DNA of 64,000 bases, taken from contig VDCT01000287.1 in NCBI GenBank assembly GCA_009763385.1, positions 98,306 through 162,305 of the forward strand, given 5' to 3'. How positions within the stretch are numbered: position 1 is the first letter of the stretch; every line of letters begins with the position of its first letter. The position numbers and the translations under genes were made by a program. Source of the DNA: Coix lacryma-jobi var. lacryma-jobi. Taxonomy: Eukaryota; Streptophyta; Magnoliopsida; Poales; Poaceae. This document shows positions 34,411-45,424 of this stretch, in pieces. Under the pieces are notes generated by a model. It had not been told where the DNA came from and searched no databases. It was given only the letters and a program-made list of their open reading frames with translations.

Positions 34411-37400
34411 TTTATCGCCTGGAGGGCGTATAAACACCAAAGAGGTGGTTCGCAGTATACCAGTGATGTTGGGAAATCATGCGTTCCCTACCACCATGAT
34501 AGTGTTGAAAGATCAGGAGATAGATGTCATCCTAGGCATGAATTGGATGTGTCAGTATAAAGCCATGATCGACATCCTGAATAGAGTTGTGAGAGTGGAT
34601 ATTCCTAACAGTACCGCCAAACTCCTTCTCCAACTTCCTATGCCTTCAAAACCAGCTACCACACAGCTAAATGCTACCTATGATCAAGGGATCCGAGACA
34701 TCCCTGTAGCCTGTGAGTTCCCTGATGTCTTTCCTGAAGACTTACCTGGTCTACCTCCTGACCGTGATGTTGAGTTTGCCATAGAGCTAAAGCCCGGGAC
34801 TGCTCCTATATCCCGCAGAGCTTATCGAATGCCTCCCAGAGAGTTGGCAGAACTAAAAATCCAATTACAAGATTTGTTGGACAAGGGCTATATCCGCCCA
34901 AGCTCGTCTCCTTGGGGCTGTCCTGCAATCTTTGTAAAGAAGAAAGACAAGAGTCTCAGACTTTGCGTTGATTATCGCCCACTCAACGAAGTCACCATCA
35001 AAAACAAATACCCCTTGCCTCGTATCGATCTTCTGTTTGACCAGTTAGCTGGGGCCAAGGTATTCTCCAAGATTGACCTCAGATCTGGTTACCACCAAAT
35101 AAAAATCCGTCCTGAAGATATTCCTAAAACAGCTTTCACCACCAGATACGGCCTATATGAGTATTTGGTCATGTCCTTCGGTTTGACAAATGCACCCGCT
35201 CATTTCATGTACCTCATGAACTCTGTATTCATGCCAGAGCTTGATAAATTCGTGGTCGTGTTCATTGATGACATCCTTGTCTACTCAAAAACCCCTGAAG
35301 ATCATGCCGAACATCTTCGTATCGTTCTATCCCGTCTCAGAGAACATCAGTTGTATGCCAAGTTCAGTAAATGTGAGTTCTGGTTAGATCAGATACAGTT
35401 TCTTGGTCATGTCCTATCCGCTGAAGGTGTGTCAGTTGACCCTGGTAAAGTGGCAGACATTCTGGATTGGAAGCCACCTACCACTGTTCATCAAGTCCGC
35501 AGCTTTATGGGAATGGCAGGATATTATCGTCGATTCATCCCAGATTTCTCCAGAATCGCCAAGCCTATCACCGAGTTGCTGAAGAATTCTGTGAAGTTCT
35601 TTTGGTCACCAGCTTGTGAACAAGCTTTTCAGACTTTGAAGAAGTTGTTAACCACGTCACCAGTGCTAGCTCAGCCGAACGTCGAGAAGCCCTTTGATGT
35701 CTACTGTGATGCATCTGGTACTGGTTTGGGTTGCGTGTTGATGCAAGAAGGAAGAGTGATCGCTTATGCCTCGCGGCAGCTTAAGCGACATGAGGAAAAT
35801 TATACAACTCATGATCTTGAGTTAGCAGCAGTGGTTCATGCCTTGAAGATATGGCGTCATTATCTGTTGGGCAGTACCTGCAAAGTGTACACAGATCACA
35901 AGAGCCTGAAGTATATCTTCACCCAAGAAGAGCTGAACATGAGGCAGCGAAGATGGCTTGAGTTAATCAAGGATTATGATATCGAAGTGCATTACCATCC
36001 GGGTAAGGCGAACGTGGTCGCCGATGCACTCAGTCGCAAGTCATACTGTAACTGCCTGGTTATGAAATCCTATGAATCTTCCCTATGCTATGAACTAGAG
36101 AAGCTGGGTATTGAAATGGTTCCACAAGGAAGTCTAGGCAATGTCAGAGTAGAAACCTCTATCAGAGAACAGATCATAGCTGCACAGAAAGATAACCCCG
36201 GAATCAAGCGCATCAGCGAAAAGGTTCGAGCTGGAAAAGCCGACTGTTTCAGGATTGATGATGAAGGAGTGGTATGGTTCAAGAACCGTCTGGTAGTTCC
36301 CAAGGTACCTGAGCTGAGACAGATAATCCTTGATGAAGCACACTCAACCAGATTTGCCATCCATCCTGGCGGCAACAAGATGTACCAAGACTTGAAGCAG
36401 AAATTCTGGTGGACAAAGATGAAGATCGAAATCGCTCGACATGTCGCTCGTTGTGATACATGTCAGAAGGTCAAGGCTGTGCATATGAAGCCCGGAGGAG
36501 AGCTGCAACCTTTGTCAGTACCTGGTTGGAAATGGGAGGATATCAGCATGGATTTTATCAATGGATTACCCAAGACTCAAAAGGGATTCGATTCCATTTG
36601 GGTGATAGTGGACCGTCTCACAAAGCAAGCTCACTTCCTACCGGTCAAAACAAGTTATACCGCCCCAACTTATGCCACCTTGTACAAGAACAACATAGTG
36701 AAGCTCCTTGGCATACCCAAGACCATCATCTCAGATCGTGGTACCCAGTTTGTCGCTAAGTTCTGGAAAGCGTTCCATGCCTCACTTGGAACCAAGCTAT
36801 TGTATAGCACGGCTTATCATCCGCAGACTGATGGACAGACTGAGAGAGTCAACCAAGTGTTAGAAGATATGTTGAGAGCCTGTGTGCTTACCTTCGCAGA
36901 TACTTGGGATCAGTGTTTGCCCTTGGCAGAATTCTCTTATAATAACAGTTATCAAGAGAGCATCAAAATGGCACCCTTTGAAGCACTGTACGGTCGTCGT
37001 TGTCGTACACCTCTCAATTGGTCTGAGCCCGGAGAAAGAGAATTCTTTGGAGTTGACCTAGTAAAGGATATGGAAGAAAAAGTCAAACAGATCCAAGAGA
37101 ATATGAAGATTGCGCAGTCTCGACAGAAGAGTTATGCCGATAAGAGACGTCGACCTCTACAGTTCGAGATCGGGGATTATGTGTACCTGAAGGTCTCACC
37201 CACCAAAGGAGTCACTCGTTTTGGAGTCAAAGGAAAGCTAGCACCCCGTTACATTGGTCCGTTTAAGATTCTGGATCGCTGTGGCAAGGTAGCTTACAAG
37301 CTAAGTTTGCCCGATCATCTTTCAGCAGTTCATAATGTGTTTCATGTCTCCCAACTCAAGAAGTGCCTTCGAGTACCTGAACATGTGGTTGAAGTTGAAG

Positions 37401-37594
37401 GCGTTGAGCTAGAACCAGATCTGTCATACTCGGAATATCATGTCCGTGTGTTGGATCACAAGGATCGTGTTACCCGGAGAACCACCACAAGATGGTATAA
37501 GATCCAGTGGAACCAGCACTCTGAAGAAGAAGCCACTTGGGAATCGGAAGATTTCTTGGCGAAGAACTATCCGGACTTTCTCGAATCTCTATAG
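34411..37594 (+). CDS. pol: Gypsy pol polyprotein, N-terminally truncated
   Basis: An uninterrupted frame of about 1,060 codons. In order: the end of the aspartic protease (DVILGMNW near 34530); reverse transcriptase with WGCPAIFVKKKD, LCVDYRPLN and the catalytic FIDDILVY at about 35261-35285; RNase H with the acidic residues in DVYCDASG, DLELAA, YTDHKSL and VVADALSR; integrase with an H-H-C-C finger (HSTRFAIH...CDTC), the three acidic catalytic positions (SMDFINGLP, ISDRGTQF, HPQTDGQTERVN) and a GxF-like domain; then a C-terminal chromodomain (about 37431-37590) with WYKIQW and ATWE. In a full element this makes new DNA copies and integrates them. Lacking gag and the protease start, this copy cannot act alone. 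The absence of stops suggests a fairly recent insertion or rearrangement. The true element start lies just before 34411; no native initiator survives. Confidence 0.93.
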
Positions 37595-37652
37595 GTGTGA
37601 GTTTCCTCCTTTGTTCTTTAAACGACGCAAGAATCTCGGGGCGAGATTTCTT

Positions 37653-37666
37653 TTAGGAGGGAGGGT
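37653..37666 (+). other. Polypurine tract of the gypsy element
   Basis: The purine run AGGAGGGAGGG lies directly before the TG that opens the 3' LTR, where plus-strand DNA synthesis would start. Confidence 0.8.
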
Positions 37667-40600
37667 TGTAACACCCCTGGTGTTACTAATGTAATTAATT
37701 TGACATGTCATCATCTTAAGCATTAATCATTTCCTGTGATGCATTTGAATTGCCTAATTGCTATGCTTTGATTCCCTTTTCAAAAACCCTAAAAGCCCAA
37801 TTCTCTCTATAAGGGCAAAATGGTAATTTCACCTCTGTGCCTAGTTCTATGTCATTCTTGTTCAAATTTAGTGCCCTGATGTTTGTTGCATTGATCAAAG
37901 TTCAAAAATCAGATTTGATTTGATTTTCCTTTTGCAAAACCCTAAAATCCCAAATCCTGGATTTATTCCCTTTTTGATAACTTTTCCAAATTCAAAATTT
38001 TGAGTTGGTTCAAAAAGCAAAGTTGTGAATCTGATCAAGATAAACAACTTTGGTATTTACAAATTTCAAAGTTTCTATATAAAATTTGAAGTAATTTCAA
38101 ATTCATTCAAACTCCAGTTTTTGTCCCTTTTTGAGTTTTCAAAATTAATTCAAAAACTAATGAGTTTCAGAAAAAGTGTATATTAGCAAAGTTGTAGGTT
38201 TTATCAAATGGAACAACTTTCATATATAAAGATTTTCAAGTTTCAGCTTGAAATCCAAAGTAATTTTAATTGGAATCAAATTTGAAAAGTGTCCCCTTTT
38301 CTGTTTTTGAATATAGTTCAAAAACTATTTGGAATTTGAAAATGTTCTTATTGACAAAGTTGTAGATCTCTTTTTTCTGAGCAACTTTGGTATTTTGAGT
38401 TTTTGTCGCACAGTTCAAATTTTGGGAGAAATTTGCAAAATACAAAAACTGGCCAAAAGTCAAACCCTAGCCCCTACACTGTTCTTCTTCCCCGTAGAGC
38501 CAGGGGGAGGGGGGGGGGGTCCGGCCATGGTGCCGGCGCTGCGCCTGCAGCGCATACGGCTGCTCCCCACGCGCCTCTGTCCTGCCCCAGCCGCTCCTTG
38601 GTCCCCTCCGCACCCGCACGCGAGCGCTGACTCCATCTCTCGGCCCCTACTGCTCCTGCTCGCCGCCGCCGCGTGGCCGTTGCCGGCGCTGCCTGCACCC
38701 GAGCCCCGGCTGCACGCCAGCGCCTCCGCCAGAGTGCAATCGAGTGCGCGTGCGCTCGTCGAGCTTATCCAGCCATCACCACGGTCTACCGGCCGCTATC
38801 CGCTCTATAAAGCCCCGCCGGAGCCCGAGCTTCTTCCTCAGCTCCGCCGCCGTCGCCACCTCACTCCAGAGCCTCCCGTGCTCAACCACCTAGCTCAGAA
38901 GCTCCGCCGTGTTCTCTGTGCCGCTTCCCCACCCTCCAATTTCACCTCTACCGCCCTCAATCGCCCGGCGTAGCTCGCCGTTGTCATCTCCCGAGAACCC
39001 GCGAACTCGGGTTCGTGGAATTCGTCGTCTCCGGCCATGATCATCCCTCACCGACCCCCGTGTCGTGTTCCTTGACTCTGTGCGACTCTAACCCGGCCCT
39101 CGTGGTCCTTATCTTGCGTAGGATCGCCCGGCCGTCGATCACCGTCCCGCCGTGTGCCCGTCCGCCGCTTCCCGCCGACCGGCCCGCTCCGTCCATCCCC
39201 GTCCCTCACCGAGCTGCCCAATCGACTCCGGTGAGCTCCCTTATGCTCCCTAGGTGTTTGGTTTCGCCCCGGACCCTTGGTTTGGTTGGCCCCGTGCCGA
39301 GCGCCCGGTTATGGTCGCCCGGCGACGAGCTCCCCGCCGCCGTGTGTCTTTTTTTTTTTATTTTTAAGATGTGAATAGTGTTCTGTTTTCTCTTTTTTGT
39401 TTGATTTTCTGTGTTGATCCCAAAAATTTTGAAATTTTTGTGGTAGACTCTTTATGCTCTGTAGTATTTTATAAAAATATGAAACTTGAGTTTTGTGCAA
39501 AAATTTGAAAAGGTAAAATCCCCTTTTAATTGAAAAATGAAGGTTTTGGTATTTTTGGAGAGTGATCTATAACTCCAAAAATCTTGAGATAAATTTTTGT
39601 GACCTTGTTATAACATGCTAAACCTCTGGTAAAATTTTGAAGTCCATTTGGAGCAAGTTGATTTTTGAGCTTTTATTTTAATTAAGGAATAGTGCCTTTT
39701 GTTAATTAAATGTTTAGATTTAATTGAGCACCTTAATGACCTCCAAAAATTATGAAATTTGTTTTGCCATCTGTTTATGCCTTAATAAACTTATGTAATT
39801 AATTTGGTAATTTTTGGAGCAACTTCATAAAATGACCTTTTAAATAAATTAAGAAAATGGAAAAAAAAAATGGATTAGGGTTGGTAATAAGTGTTTAATG
39901 ATGTGATCTTTGGATGGATTGATGTTCATAGACCCCTACCCTTTGGTCTATGATGTTTGTGATGCTATGTTTGGATGATGCTTAGGATAATTATAATAAG
40001 GTCTAGTTTATCAATATTGCTTAAGGAAGAAATGGTTACCTTTTATGCTCAACCTAGATTTCGATTATGCCTTGCCTAAGAGTAATCTAGAATCAGTGGA
40101 TTGTCTTGCACCATAAGTCCAAATCATTATTCTCATGAGCATTCATCATTGCATCCGTATAGTTAACGAAGAAGGTACCAGAGTCGAGGCCGCTGTTGAC
40201 GAACCAACTCCCGAAGCGACCCCGAGCTCCGACACCTATACCTACCCCGAGTCTGCTCTTTTTGCCATCCAAGGCAAGCCCCGGTGCATTTAACCCTACC
40301 TTGTTTTTATAAATGTTTTCTTTAATGTTTTACTATTGCATTAGGTAATAGGAGTGTGTGATGACCTACTTCTTGCATTACCCACCTCCACCAAAAGATA
40401 CACCTGTCCTGTTCTCAAAATGTTTGCAAAATGCTTAGCAATGCTATTCAATAGATTTGCAATAAAAATGTCAATTTCAAAAAGTGTGATCACTTTAAGA
40501 ATGTTTATGGAATTTGGCTTTACTCCCGTCTACTGGCTAGTTACCTGATCCGTACCTAGTCAATAGCGAGGAGAGGTTGTCCGAGCGTACGGTGCCGTCA

Positions 40601-41734
40601 TGTTGTAGTCCGGACTCAACAGTTGACACCGACCGGGACAAGGGTTGAAAAACTGACAGGACTATTACGCTTGGGTGAGATATGACCAAGGTATAGTTCT
40701 GGCTGGAAAATTAGGGACCATCCGTATGGGGGCCTGCTGGCCAAGACTTGTAACTATTCACATACTTCGGAAAGCTCTGGCTCCGAGGAATCCTTGATTG
40801 GGACCGACAACCGCGCACTGGGAGTTGAGAGATGGCGGAAGTAGCATGTACCCACGTGGTCGTCGTACCTGGAAAGGAGTGGTGTACTGTACTTCCGGGT
40901 GGCGTAGGACCGGGTCCAATTTTGGAGGAATCGTGGTAGACGAGTTGGCATATGCAAGCTTGGGTGCTACATATGCAGTGTGGATAGGGATCCTCAGCTG
41001 AGTATTATTTATCCGGATTAACGTTGCTCCTCGGTTATGGAGACTTGGTCCACTGACTGTCAACGGAGAGTGGTTCTCAACTAGGAATGTTTTGAAATGT
41101 AAAATGAATCATGAATGATGAAGAATTGAGGAATACTGAATCTTTCAAAATAAAATAAGGTTTACAAAATGCTTTTCTGCAAAATACTTGATCTTGCTTA
41201 AGCCTTACCTTGACTACCCTAAGCCTCTCATTCCTGAGTCTTCTCCCTTTTTCTTTAGTCGGGTAAGTCTTGTTGAGTACCCCCAGTACTCAGGGTTTGT
41301 TACCCATGTTGCAGGTATGCCTGAGACCCCGATGTGTCTCGCACCCTGTTGCGTGACCTTCGTCCAGGAAGAGGCCGATGAGGCCGATGAGTAAATGTGC
41401 ACCCTCGGGCTGGGTGTTACATGTACCTTTATGTTAATGTTTCCGCTACGTTGTCTACTTTGAATTCCCCGAACAATGGTTTGTAATAATCGTACTCCTT
41501 ACCTCATTTGAAACCTCGGTTTGTAAAACTATTGTTATTTAAGTCTTCCGCTCATTATTCCGATGTTGTTTGTAAAAGTATGCAATGCTGTAACTGAATT
41601 GTGAGATGATCCTGCGGACATTGGGCACTGATGTAGCCCGGTGGCGAACAGGTCTTAATCACATGGAACATGGGTTCGGCTGTCAGAGGTTGACAGGGAC
41701 ACGTGGGCCATGGGATTAGGGTCGTTCCGTCACA
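37667..41734 (+). repeat. 3' LTR of the Tekay-like element
   Basis: About 4.07 kb, from TGTAACACCCCTGG to CGTTCCGTCACA. A GC-rich promoter block (38480-39320) sits between AT-rich arms. Small open frames inside it are not genes. Confidence 0.85.
38816..38822 (+). promoter_or_regulatory. TATA box of the Tekay-like LTR
   Basis: TATAAAG inside CGCTCTATAAAGCCCC, followed by a GC-rich leader; the most likely transcription start region of the LTR. Confidence 0.65.
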
Positions 41735-42621
41735 TTGTTCTTGGGATAGTTCGCCATGAAGTGGTCTAGATCACCACACTTGTAGCAGCCCTCGCGTGCT
41801 CCACCACGCCGGCGATTCAGGCGGTTGTTGTGAAACGCGAGAACCGGGTGATGGCGAGGGCGAGCTCATCGTCTCCAAGCGCCTCCAACTGCTCCTCCTG
41901 ACTATGCAAAGAAGACAAACAGCAACAAGAGGAGGTGAAGCATTAGCAGAGACAGTCGATCCACCCGTGCCTGAGACCAAAGCCATGGTATGTGAAGATG
42001 GGTTCTTCAGCTTGGCCTGAGTCAGGTGATCGATCTCGGTGGACTTGAGCTTGCTGAATAGCTCATCCACGGTGAGGGTGTCATAAGATGGAGACTCAAT
42101 GATAGTCGACACCTTCACCTCCCATACCCTCCGATCCAGGGCATATAGTAACTTGAGTGCCCTCTCATGATCGTCATAGGGTAGGTTAGCCCGATTGGCA
42201 CGCATCTTGTCACAATCATTTGGAAGCGAGCAAACAAGGCGTCAATCGTCTCTCCCTCCAACTGATCAAAGTTCTCGTACTCGCGCTTGTACGTCTCGAA
42301 GAGTCTGGTCTTGACATGGGCTGTCCCCTTGTGATAGCTTTGAAGCTTCACCCAGATCTCTCGTGTCGTCTCAAGCTCAGAGACACGTTCAAACTCAGGA
42401 AGGGAGATGCTGGCCAAAAGAGCATTACGAGCCTTGGAGTTGGCCTCGTGTTGGTCAATCTGGATCAGACCCACACGAGCCGCAAGGACTATGTACTCAG
42501 CATTCTCACATATCTCCCAGACAGAAGATCTGATGCTGTTGAGGTAAGCACGCATCCGAATCTTCCAATAGGAGTAGTTCGTTCCATCGAACCACGGAGC
42601 CTTGTTGTTCCCTCGTTCCAT
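41735..42621 (-). pseudogene. gag: Copia gag, frameshifted and truncated
   Basis: Starts at the ATG at 42621. The opening carries WFDGTNYSYWKIRMRAYL, the N-terminal signature of copia gag proteins, followed by a gag_UBN2-type region. At about 42200 the sequence moves to another frame (MRANRANLPYDDHERALKLL) and again near 41900. A retroviral-type zinc knuckle is still recognisable near 41790-41755 as C-Y-K-C-G-D-L-D-H-F, but its last cysteine reads as tyrosine. The element's RNA-packaging protein is therefore no longer made intact. It ends at the junction with the gypsy LTR. Confidence 0.85.
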
Positions 42622-42670
42622 GTCGCCCTTAGGATCCGAAACCGATTAAGGTAGAGAAGATCCTTAACCA

Positions 42671-42682
42671 GCTCTGATACCA
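42671..42682 (-). other. Primer-binding site, initiator tRNA-Met type
   Basis: TGGTATCAGAGC on the minus strand, two bases beyond the LTR's CA end, complementary to the 3' end of plant initiator tRNA-Met; standard for copia elements. Confidence 0.9.
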
Positions 42683-42924
42683 ATTGAAGGACCAGATTAG
42701 CGACCAGAGGGGGGTGAATGGGAGCCTCAAATTCAACTCGTGAATAGAATGGCCCTTGTCCAGAAAATCACCCCAAAAGCTAAGACTCGAAACGACTAAA
42801 GAGTTCACGACCTACAAGTAGGTGGATACCCTAGGAGATGTCCTAGTGGTACAGCGGAACCCCCGGAGAAACACCGAAACCAACTGACAAAGCCATGGAG
42901 CAAAACTGCACAAGCAGCAGATTC

Positions 42925-43189
42925 GCGGACTGTCCGGGGTCAGGATCCCGGACTGTCCGCCGTTGAGTCCCAGACTATCCGCGACTGGGAGCCGGACTGT
43001 CCGCCGGCAAAAACGCAGAAACCAAATAGTGCTGCAAGTCTACTGGACAGGTCCCGGACTGTCCGCGGGTTTGTACCGCGGACTGTCCATCGTTCACTCT
43101 ACAGTGAACAGTCAGGGGTCTGCGCCCGACTGACCTGGCCGAGACCCGATGCGCGGACTGTCCACTGTCAGAGGCGCGGACTGTCCGCC
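42925..43189 (-). repeat. GGACTGTCCG repeat field in LTR copy A
   Basis: Eight copies of (g)CGGACTGTCCGC or one-base variants start near 42925, 42949, 42971, 42993, 43051, 43077, 43152 and 43175. The core GGAC-TGTCC is nearly palindromic. The matching part of copies B and C instead holds GCGTCCGGTC-type words. Confidence 0.8.
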
Positions 43190-43788
43190 AACACCCAGGA
43201 AGTACAAAACTGCTCGGGTTCAAAACCAAATCCGCTTCGATCTCAACCAAATCAAAAGGGACTTCGATCAAACTCCTCCCAGATGTTCCTCTACGTGTTG
43301 GGGTGCTAATCCTAAGAAATCATCGCACCAAACCAAGCCTATCAAGAGAAATCTGAGGATCACCAGAAAGGGGGAAAGAACGAAGAACAAACACGAAATC
43401 AACCCGATCTATGGATTCGTGAGGTTAGGAGAGAATTCCTTCGGTAGAAAGAAGGGGCTCACGACCAAAAACAAATTGATTCAACTGGAATCGAAAATCA
43501 TCTCACGGAGAGGGAGAATGAGACAAGTCTCCGGGAGATGAAAAAGCAAAACGCGAAGAACACGAACACAATTGCGAATTGATTCGATTTCAGCCGAAAT
43601 TCCTCCACACGAGGCGACAATGAGAATACGGTCTCGTTTCCTCAAAAGATCCAAATACACAGAGGTATGATTCCTGTCTCTGCGGATCGCTTGCAGCGAG
43701 GTATGATTAGAACCTAAGCGTGGGCTAGAGAGATAGAGTGCTAAGGAACAAATGACTGCAAGGATAGAGAGAGAGGAGGGGTGCCTCT

Positions 43789-43797
43789 CTATTTATA
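43789..43797 (-). promoter_or_regulatory. TATA box of copia LTR copy A
   Basis: TATAAATAG on the minus strand, about 260 bp below the hairpin array. In copy C the same place reads GGATAAGTAG, so that copy has lost the motif. Confidence 0.7.
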
Positions 43798-44052
43798 GCC
43801 TAAACAATAATCCCCTTTCTACCCCAAGATACAAGAGCGAAGCGGCCAACCCTAGGGGTATCCGGTCCAACTCTGCTGATAGCTGATCTGACGGCCACGC
43901 GCCTTCCTCGCCCTTAGCTTCGCCTCGACGCAAGCCTCAGGATGCCGCCACGTGCCGCCCAGTCGCCCACCGCGCCTACCTCGTGGATAGCCTCGCCTCC
44001 GCGCCAGCCTCTCCACGCCGCCACGCGTCGATCGTCCTTTTTGCGGACCTCG

Positions 44053-44298
44053 CCCCGGTTTTAAGGCCGAAACCGGGAAACCTGGGCCTTCCCCCATTTT
44101 TGAGGCTGAAACCGGGAAACCAGTCCTCAGGCTGAGTTTTGTGGCCCAAACTCAGAAACCCGCGCACCCAGGTTTTGAGGCCCAAACCTGGAAACCGACC
44201 ACGCCGAGTTTTGAGGCCCAAACTCGAAAACCGGCCACCCCGAGTTTTGAGGCCCAAACTCGGAAACCATCGAGGGTAGCTTTTCGAGGCTCAGCTAC
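44053..44298 (-). repeat. Hairpin array with matched stem changes (copy A)
   Basis: Seven units of 30-40 bp. Each is a short inverted repeat around a loop reading TGAGGCCC or TGTGGCCC. On the plus strand the arms include CCGGTTT/AAACCGG, CTGAGTTT/AAACTCAG, CCAGGTTT/AAACCTGG, CGAGTTT/AAACTCG (twice) and GTAGCTT/AGCTAC. The two arms differ together between units, so pairing is kept while sequence changes. One unit (about 44090-44120) has a damaged left arm. Confidence 0.85.
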
Positions 44299-44725
44299 CG
44301 AACCCGTGCCGAAGACGGGATGTGGTTCGCACACCCCGAGTTCCAGCACCGATGCCGGAGCATGTCCAGCCTCCACGCCGGGCACAGTGCATTCGCCATC
44401 CTTCTCGGCCTCCCGCCAATTGTCACGACACCATCACCTTCATCCCGACTCGGCCGATGCACCGCACATCCCCATGTGCTCTTGCTTGTCAACGCCACGT
44501 GCCAGCTACCACAGCTGGTCCTCAGGTCTCCTGGTCCGTCGGTCCAAGCCCCACGTCCGCCCTTCACCGCTCCCGGTCCGTCGGCACGACACGTCCCTAC
44601 TTGACCTTCACCTCACCTTCGACCACTGCCCGAGCTCCGCACCTGCACATCAACACAGCCAAGAGACATGTTGCCCGTTGATCGATCACTCATCACTCAG
44701 GAAGGAATCACAAGGGCACATATCA

Positions 44726-44768
44726 ACCTTGTGTTCTCATTCGACTTTGTTTTGCTTTTGGGTCATTT
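44726..44768 (+). other. Left remnant of plus-strand copia element B
   Basis: A 43-bp piece between the end of LTR copy A and the CACTA element. With the CACTA insert removed it joins 58329 onward, leading directly to a polypurine tract and an LTR start. It is therefore probably internal 3' sequence of element B. Confidence 0.5.
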
Positions 44769-45424
44769 CACTACAAGAAATCCTTCTTTTTGTGACAAAA
44801 TCCCTTATGACATGGCCTATTTTCGTCATATAATGTGACATAATATGACGCAAAATTATGTTTCGTCATAAATCTATGGGACTTAGAAATATTTGTGATG
44901 CCATTGTTTCTTATGTCACATAAAGGTACCGAGTTTCGTCACAAATTGTTGTGCGCCAGGAGTCGATTGACGGTTATGTTTTTGTGACGATTCCTAAAGT
45001 TTTTATGTGACGATATCAGACCGTCACTTGATGTTTTATCAAATATGACAACTCCCGATGTCATAAATTGTCTCATTACGGGCTGGGCCTTTGACCATGT
45101 TGTTTGACTTGGAGCTGGCCTAGGCCCATGTAAAAATGCACCGGGGCCTCGCTGGTGGGAGACAGGCCAGGCCTCAAATAGAGAGAGAGGCGTTTTTCCT
45201 TTTTCTTCTTTTCTTTTTCTTTTTAATTTGTAAATCACTTGTTCATCATATACAAGAACGATTTCTCTTTTTAATCTCTGGTTTAAATTTATAACTAGTC
45301 TTTCTCTCACATACTAACTCCAAATTTGAGGACTGTTTGAAAAAAAATAGTGAATTACTGATTTTTTTTAAGTTCTAGGAATTTTAAAGCCCGACAGCAT
45401 GCAGATTAAATTTAGGATACTAAA

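Larger units (their letters stand above)
34410..41734 (+). mobile_element. 5'-truncated Ty3/gypsy chromovirus (Tekay/Del-like)
   Basis: The element begins abruptly inside the protease domain at about 34410 and runs through pol, polypurine tract and complete 3' LTR. The 5' LTR, primer site and gag are missing, so the target duplication cannot be tested. The C-terminal chromodomain and very long LTR fit the Tekay (Del) clade. Its right end abuts the gag of a minus-strand copia element. Confidence 0.9.
41735..44725 (-). mobile_element. Ty1/copia element, 5' part only (minus)
   Basis: Read on the minus strand: 5' LTR (44725-42685), primer-binding site, then gag until it is cut off at 41735 by the Tekay-like element. 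The rest of the element is missing, so a deletion or rearrangement followed the insertion. Confidence 0.85.
42685..44725 (-). repeat. 5' LTR of the copia element (copy A)
   Basis: 2,041 bp on the minus strand, from TGATATGTGCCC (44725) to GGTCCTTCA (42685). Read from its start it holds the hairpin array (44298-44053), a TATA box (43797-43789), a leader with CCTCTGTGTATTTGGAT-type sequence, and a GGACTGTCCG repeat field near its end. Copies B and C share most of this. Confidence 0.8.

Noticed and set aside
38329..39374. Long proline-rich frames at 38.3-39.4 kb
   Set aside because: They lie wholly inside the LTR of the Tekay-like element, over its GC-rich promoter block.
44141..44833. 230-codon frame with a repeated FEAQTRKPATPS motif
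   Set aside because: The repeat is the LTR hairpin array read as protein; the frame also crosses the CACTA insertion point.
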